Below, one piece after another: positions 7,710 through 10,539 of a stretch of 10,539 bases of DNA. Position 1 is the stretch's first letter. Every line of letters begins with the position of its first letter. The stretch is from NCBI GenBank assembly GCA_029934775.1, contig JAOZLO010000066.1:1-10539 (forward strand), in the 5' to 3' direction. The position numbers were made by a program, and so were the translations under genes. The notes beneath the pieces were generated by a model that saw nothing but the letters and a program-made list of their open reading frames with translations, made no database searches and had not been told where the DNA came from. The DNA comes from Desulfocapsaceae bacterium (lineage in GTDB: Bacteria; Desulfobacterota; Desulfobulbia; Desulfobulbales; Desulfocapsaceae).

Positions 7710-8740
7710 TCAGTGATCATCTTTGCTTCATTAAAAGCATCAGTATAGAAACCGTCTATATCCGCTTTTTGAAGATATACGTCAAGGAGTGATGTGAATG
7801 AATCAGCAAAAGGGGGGAAAGTGTCAGGTTGATTGTTGAGAGAATAGACGAAAACCGACATGCCATATTCATGGATTGCCTTGACATAACCCGTTAACAG
7901 CAGGTTTCCGTTCCCGTCCACTATCGAACTCTCTGGTAAGCCGACAGCTGCAGCATAGCTTGAGATTATTCTTAAACCACTGTTGGTATACAGCCAGTCG
8001 AAGCTGTATGGCAGAAAATTTCCAAAGGATTTTTGTTGTGTTTCGTTGCCGTCATTATTGTCGATCAGCTGGATAAGAGGTAGTTTCATCTCTCTTTGGG
8101 GCATAAGTTGAGTATATATCCGCTGCAGTTCTTCAGGGTCGAAACACTGGATAAAGATCTTACTGTTGTGATCGACATAGCCATGATCCAGTAGGATATC
8201 AAGGCTTGCAGAGCTTATATCTTTATCCGCCTTTACGTGAAACCAGGGATGTTTGATCTCAAGAGCAATACCAATGGATTTATCCAGAATTGATTCAAGC
8301 CTTCGAATCAGGCTGAGTTCCTCTTTTAGGGTAGGAATGGCAAGAGAGAGCACACCTGTACCTGTTCCGAAAACATGTTTAAGCCGGAGTTGCTGTATTT
8401 CTTTCAGTGAAAAATCGATGACATAGTGGTTGCCGTCTTCACGGCTGCGATCAGGGAAAAGCTGTGCGACATCGGTGAGGCGGTTGAGAGTGAGGTCATG
8501 GAAAACAATAAGCTGGTCATCAGAAGTCATTACAATGTGGAGCTCGAGATAATCAATATTTCCCGTGGCGGCAAGTGTTACAGCCGGTAATGTATGTTCA
8601 ATGAATCCTTTACCAGCCCCGCTGCTGGCAATGATAACTTTCTCGACCGCTATGGCAGAAGTGGCAGGCTGGAAGAAGAGGAGAGAGAGAAGAGTAAAAA
8701 TGAATAGTCGGTACATTATTGAGTTTATTACCATGTTCAT
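7664..8740 (-). CDS. GlpQ-like glycerophosphodiester phosphodiesterase homologue with altered active site
   Basis: This is a homologue of periplasmic GlpQ, which hydrolyses glycerophosphodiesters to sn-glycerol-3-phosphate and an alcohol. An N-terminal hydrophobic stretch (about 10-25) with small residues up to Ala31 is a likely Sec signal peptide, best read from Met9 (ATG at 8716); no clear ribosome binding site separates Met1, Met3 and Met9. Family landmarks are EHTLPA (48-53), MTSDDQLIVFHD (71-82) with His81, PDRSREDG (96-103), EIKHPWFH (161-168) and DGFYTD (329-334). The usual catalytic HRG motif is IASSGAG here (37-43), so His-Arg is Ser39-Ser40, and the usual E-x-D metal motif is Glu66-Leu-His68. 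The codons (AGC AGC; CAC) confirm this. The length of 358 residues is normal, so it is not a truncated gene. Hydrolase activity is doubtful; a binding or altered catalytic role is inference. It has its own promoter and overlaps menE tail to tail. Confidence 0.85.
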   Translation of the reverse strand: MNMVINSIMYRLFIFTLLSLLFFQPATSAIAVEKVIIASSGAGKGFIEHTLPAVTLAATGNIDYLELHIVMTSDDQLIVFHDLTLNRLTDVAQLFPDRSREDGNHYVIDFSLKEIQQLRLKHVFGTGTGVLSLAIPTLKEELSLIRRLESILDKSIGIALEIKHPWFHVKADKDISSASLDILLDHGYVDHNSKIFIQCFDPEELQRIYTQLMPQREMKLPLIQLIDNNDGNETQQKSFGNFLPYSFDWLYTNSGLRIISSYAAAVGLPESSIVDGNGNLLLTGYVKAIHEYGMSVFVYSLNNQPDTFPPFADSFTSLLDVYLQKADIDGFYTDAFNEAKMITDQLDFSSLPQELVRE

Positions 8741-8785
8741 GTATGTAAATGGGTAGCAGATGAAAGGAAAAATCGAATACAGTGC

Positions 8786-8813
8786 ATTATAAATACTTGC
8801 AGCACTTTTTCAA
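8786..8813 (-). promoter_or_regulatory. Sigma70-type promoter for the GlpQ-like gene
   Basis: Read on the - strand, TTGAAA (8813-8808) is followed after 16 nt by a perfect TATAAT (8791-8786). Transcription would start near 8779, giving a leader of about 40 nt to ATG 8740 or about 63 nt to ATG 8716. The 97-bp gap (8741-8837) holds nothing else obvious apart from a short inverted repeat, AGTGC (8781-8785) and GCACT (8802-8806), that brackets the -10 box and could be an operator. No terminator for the upstream gene was seen. Confidence 0.6.
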
Positions 8814-8837
8814 GCTGACTTCCGCATTCGTTGATTT

Positions 8838-9527
8838 TTATAACGTCATCAATTCCTGAAAGTTGAGTATTGATGTAAAATTATTAGAAAAGGCGGGAGG
8901 AGTACGCGAGCTGGGCTGTGCAATATGAATCAAATGGCCGAGCCCGTAACTCCTGGCGGATTGAAGAACCTTTTCCGTATCGTCGACAAAAAGAGTTCGG
9001 TTTCTGTTGAAAGGAAGCAGCTCCTTCAGCATGCTCCAGAACTCGGGTTGCTCTTTTGCGGTGCCTACTTCCTTGGCACAGAATATTTCTGTGAAATACT
9101 TTTCAATATCAATTTTTCCCAATTTGAGTTTGAGGGTTTTCGGATGGGCGTTGGTCACCAGATAGGCAGGTTTCTTTATTTCTCTCAGATATTCGAGAAA
9201 CTCAATGGCCTGGGGGCGAAGAGCAATAAGGTGACTTATTTCTCTTTTCAGCATTGGAATATTTAAAGAGAGTTCCTCAGACCAGTAATCGAGGTCGGTC
9301 CACTCAAGAGTGTTCTCGACTTTTTTATACGTGCTGAGCAATTTCTTTTTCGCAGTACCCATCTCAATATGGTTTTTTTTAGCGAAAGTCTCCGGGACAA
9401 ACTCTTCCCAGAAAAAATCATCAAAGTATTTGTCGAGAAGTGTGCCATCGAGGTCGAGGAGGACCGTGTCTATTTCCTGCCAGGAGAAGGCAGAGAAAAT
9501 TTGTTGATTGCTTTTAACCGGTTGCAT
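8838..9527 (-). CDS. yrfG: HAD-family hydrolase, YrfG-like GMP/IMP 5'-nucleotidase
   Basis: This is a haloacid-dehalogenase superfamily phosphatase closely resembling E. coli YrfG, which dephosphorylates purine nucleoside monophosphates (GMP, IMP). Motif I is DLDGTLLD (25-32) with nucleophile Asp25 and acid Asp27; motif II is TNAHP (125-129); motif III is Lys158 in AKEQPEFW; motif IV is the FVDDTE acidic pair Asp182-Asp183. The helical cap between motifs I and II contains FFWEEFVPET (38-47) and LDYWSEEL (79-86), both strongly YrfG-like. The length of 229 residues fits. It starts inside the 3' end of mfd with a 14-nt overlap and no clear Shine-Dalgarno sequence, so it is probably co-transcribed with and coupled to mfd. 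The substrate is inferred from family resemblance; another small phosphomonoester is possible. Confidence 0.85.
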   Translation of the reverse strand: MQPVKSNQQIFSAFSWQEIDTVLLDLDGTLLDKYFDDFFWEEFVPETFAKKNHIEMGTAKKKLLSTYKKVENTLEWTDLDYWSEELSLNIPMLKREISHLIALRPQAIEFLEYLREIKKPAYLVTNAHPKTLKLKLGKIDIEKYFTEIFCAKEVGTAKEQPEFWSMLKELLPFNRNRTLFVDDTEKVLQSARSYGLGHLIHIAQPSSRTPPAFSNNFTSILNFQELMTL

Positions 9528-10539
9528 GGGTGAGTGTATTAAGATTATTGAGAGTTACAGTCACAGCATCAAAAATCTGTTCGGTAGATATCATTTTTCT
9601 GTTGATGATCAGCCTTCCTTCCTGGGTGAGTCTCGGAGGTTTGTTTTTTCTTTTGCTGGAGGAGTGCTTCAGGTAAGTCATAAGCATCTCGGGACTGAGG
9701 GGGGTATCGTCGGAAAAGGAAAATACCAGAGTATCCTGTCCTTTTTCGAGCTTTTGAATACGTAAATCTGCAAGTTCTTTTTTCAGGGTAATGATCCGAA
9801 AGAGATTGACAGTTTCCACAGGGAGAGCGCCGTATCTGTCTATCAACTCGTCTTTCAGATCTTCCTGCATCTCCTGCGATGTTGTTGTAAGAGCGGCCAT
9901 CCTTCGGTAGGTGATATAGCGCTGGCTTATATCAGGGATATAAATCGCTGGAATGTACGCTGAAATCTGCAGGTGGATTTCGGGGTCAATGTTATCTCTT
10001 TGTTTTTCCGGATCTTCTTGATTTGCAGCAGATTTAAGATCGGCCACCGTCTTTTGCAGAAGATCAAGATAGAGGTCATAGCCGATCGCTGCAATATTTC
10101 CGCTCTGGGAGACCCCAAGTAGATTTCCTCCTCCCCGTATCTGGAGATCGCTCATAGCCAGCTTAAATCCTCCACCAAGTTCATTGCAGTCCATGAGGGC
10201 CCTGAGTCTGTCCCGGGAATCTCTGCTGAGACTGTCAACGGATGGAACAAGCAGATAAGCGAAGGATTGTGTGCTTGATCTGCCTACTCTGCCGCGAAGC
10301 TGATAAATTTCGGCAAGACCTAACATATCTGCACGGTTTATTATAATTGTATTGGCCGATGGAATATCGAGGCCTGATTCTATTATGGTTGTACTGACAA
10401 GGACATCAATTTCCTTATTGACAAAAGAGACCATGATTTCTTCAAGATCTCTGCCGTTCATCTGGCCGTGGGCCACGGCGATGCGTGCTCCGGGGACCAG
10501 TTTTTGAATTGTAGCCGCTACTTTGTGTATCGACTTTAC
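9514..10539 (-). CDS. mfd: Transcription-repair coupling factor Mfd, C-terminal part (cut by the window edge)
   Basis: Mfd is a DNA translocase that removes RNA polymerase stalled at lesions and recruits UvrA. Only the last 341 residues are in the window; the frame is open to the right edge. The second RecA-like domain shows ARIAVAHGQM (19-28 of the fragment), motif V STTIIESGLDIP (49-60), ANTIIINRAD (62-71) and motif VI QLRGRVGRS (80-88). The translocation-linked element DLQIRGGGNLLG follows at about 131-142. The C-terminal regulatory domain covers roughly the last 120 residues, with DRYGALPVE and a LRIQKLE segment typical of Mfd. A GTG at 10476 could be mistaken for a start, but it codes for an internal valine, since the 21 preceding codons also match Mfd. 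RecG is excluded by the C-terminal domain. The stop TAA (9516-9514) lies within the next gene, overlapping it by 14 nt. Confidence 0.95.
   Translation of the reverse strand, partial: VKSIHKVAATIQKLVPGARIAVAHGQMNGRDLEEIMVSFVNKEIDVLVSTTIIESGLDIPSANTIIINRADMLGLAEIYQLRGRVGRSSTQSFAYLLVPSVDSLSRDSRDRLRALMDCNELGGGFKLAMSDLQIRGGGNLLGVSQSGNIAAIGYDLYLDLLQKTVADLKSAANQEDPEKQRDNIDPEIHLQISAYIPAIYIPDISQRYITYRRMAALTTTSQEMQEDLKDELIDRYGALPVETVNLFRIITLKKELADLRIQKLEKGQDTLVFSFSDDTPLSPEMLMTYLKHSSSKRKNKPPRLTQEGRLIINRKMISTEQIFDAVTVTLNNLNTLTHATG

Noticed and set aside
7705..7740. Palindrome ACTGATCAGT at the menE stop and the hairpin TGCTT-6 nt-AAGCA as a terminator
   Set aside because: The stems are short and AT-rich with no following T-run, and they lie inside the coding sequence of the GlpQ-like gene.
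8925..9266. 113-codon + strand open frame across the HAD gene
   Set aside because: The opposite strand encodes a clear HAD protein with all four motifs, while this frame shows no known motif.
10474..10476. GTG on the - strand as a possible mfd start
   Set aside because: The 21 codons before it, up to the window edge, also match Mfd, so it is an internal valine codon.
1..10539. CRISPR arrays, tRNA or rRNA genes, insertion sequences, phage or defence genes
   Set aside because: None were recognised; the window is almost fully occupied by nine protein genes with well-known family motifs.

Overview
The window is gene-dense bacterial chromosome with almost no non-coding sequence. It holds six + strand genes for classical (o-succinylbenzoate) menaquinone biosynthesis, meeting tail to tail with three - strand genes. 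The organism is probably a menaquinone-using proteobacterium. Protein style (an OSB synthase unlike the short enterobacterial form, an Mfd tail, a YrfG-like phosphatase) and moderate GC would fit a sulfate-reducing Desulfobacterota lineage, but this is inferred without any database search.

Region 1 (44-7709, +) is a tightly packed operon in the order menF, menD, menH, menB, menC, menE, the same order as in E. coli. menF/menD, menD/menH and menC/menE overlap by 4 nt (ATGA); menH and menB are 15 nt apart; menB and menC overlap or abut, depending on the menC start. Together the six enzymes take chorismate to 1,4-dihydroxy-2-naphthoyl-CoA: MenF makes isochorismate, MenD adds the succinyl semialdehyde unit from 2-oxoglutarate, MenH eliminates pyruvate, MenC dehydrates to o-succinylbenzoate, MenE forms the CoA thioester and MenB closes the second ring. 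The thioesterase, the prenyltransferase (MenA) and the methyltransferase (MenG/UbiE) are not in the window. All key catalytic residues I could check in the six enzymes are present.

Region 2 (7664-8740, -) is a GlpQ-type periplasmic glycerophosphodiester phosphodiesterase homologue with a signal peptide and full length. The catalytic His-Arg pair is replaced by Ser-Ser and one metal-binding Asp by His. Its 3' end overlaps the menE 3' end by 46 bp. It has its own good sigma70-like promoter in the 97-bp gap upstream.

Region 3 (8838-10539, -) is the 3' part of mfd (transcription-repair coupling factor), cut by the right window edge, followed with a 14-nt overlap by a YrfG-like HAD nucleotidase.

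No RNA genes, mobile elements, CRISPR arrays or long repeats were seen, and no gene-free stretch exceeds 100 bases. I found no clearly novel multigene system. The best leads are the degenerate GlpQ homologue and the start of menC, where two identical AGGAGGG ribosome-binding sites lie 66 nt apart and the better-aligned one faces a TTA codon.
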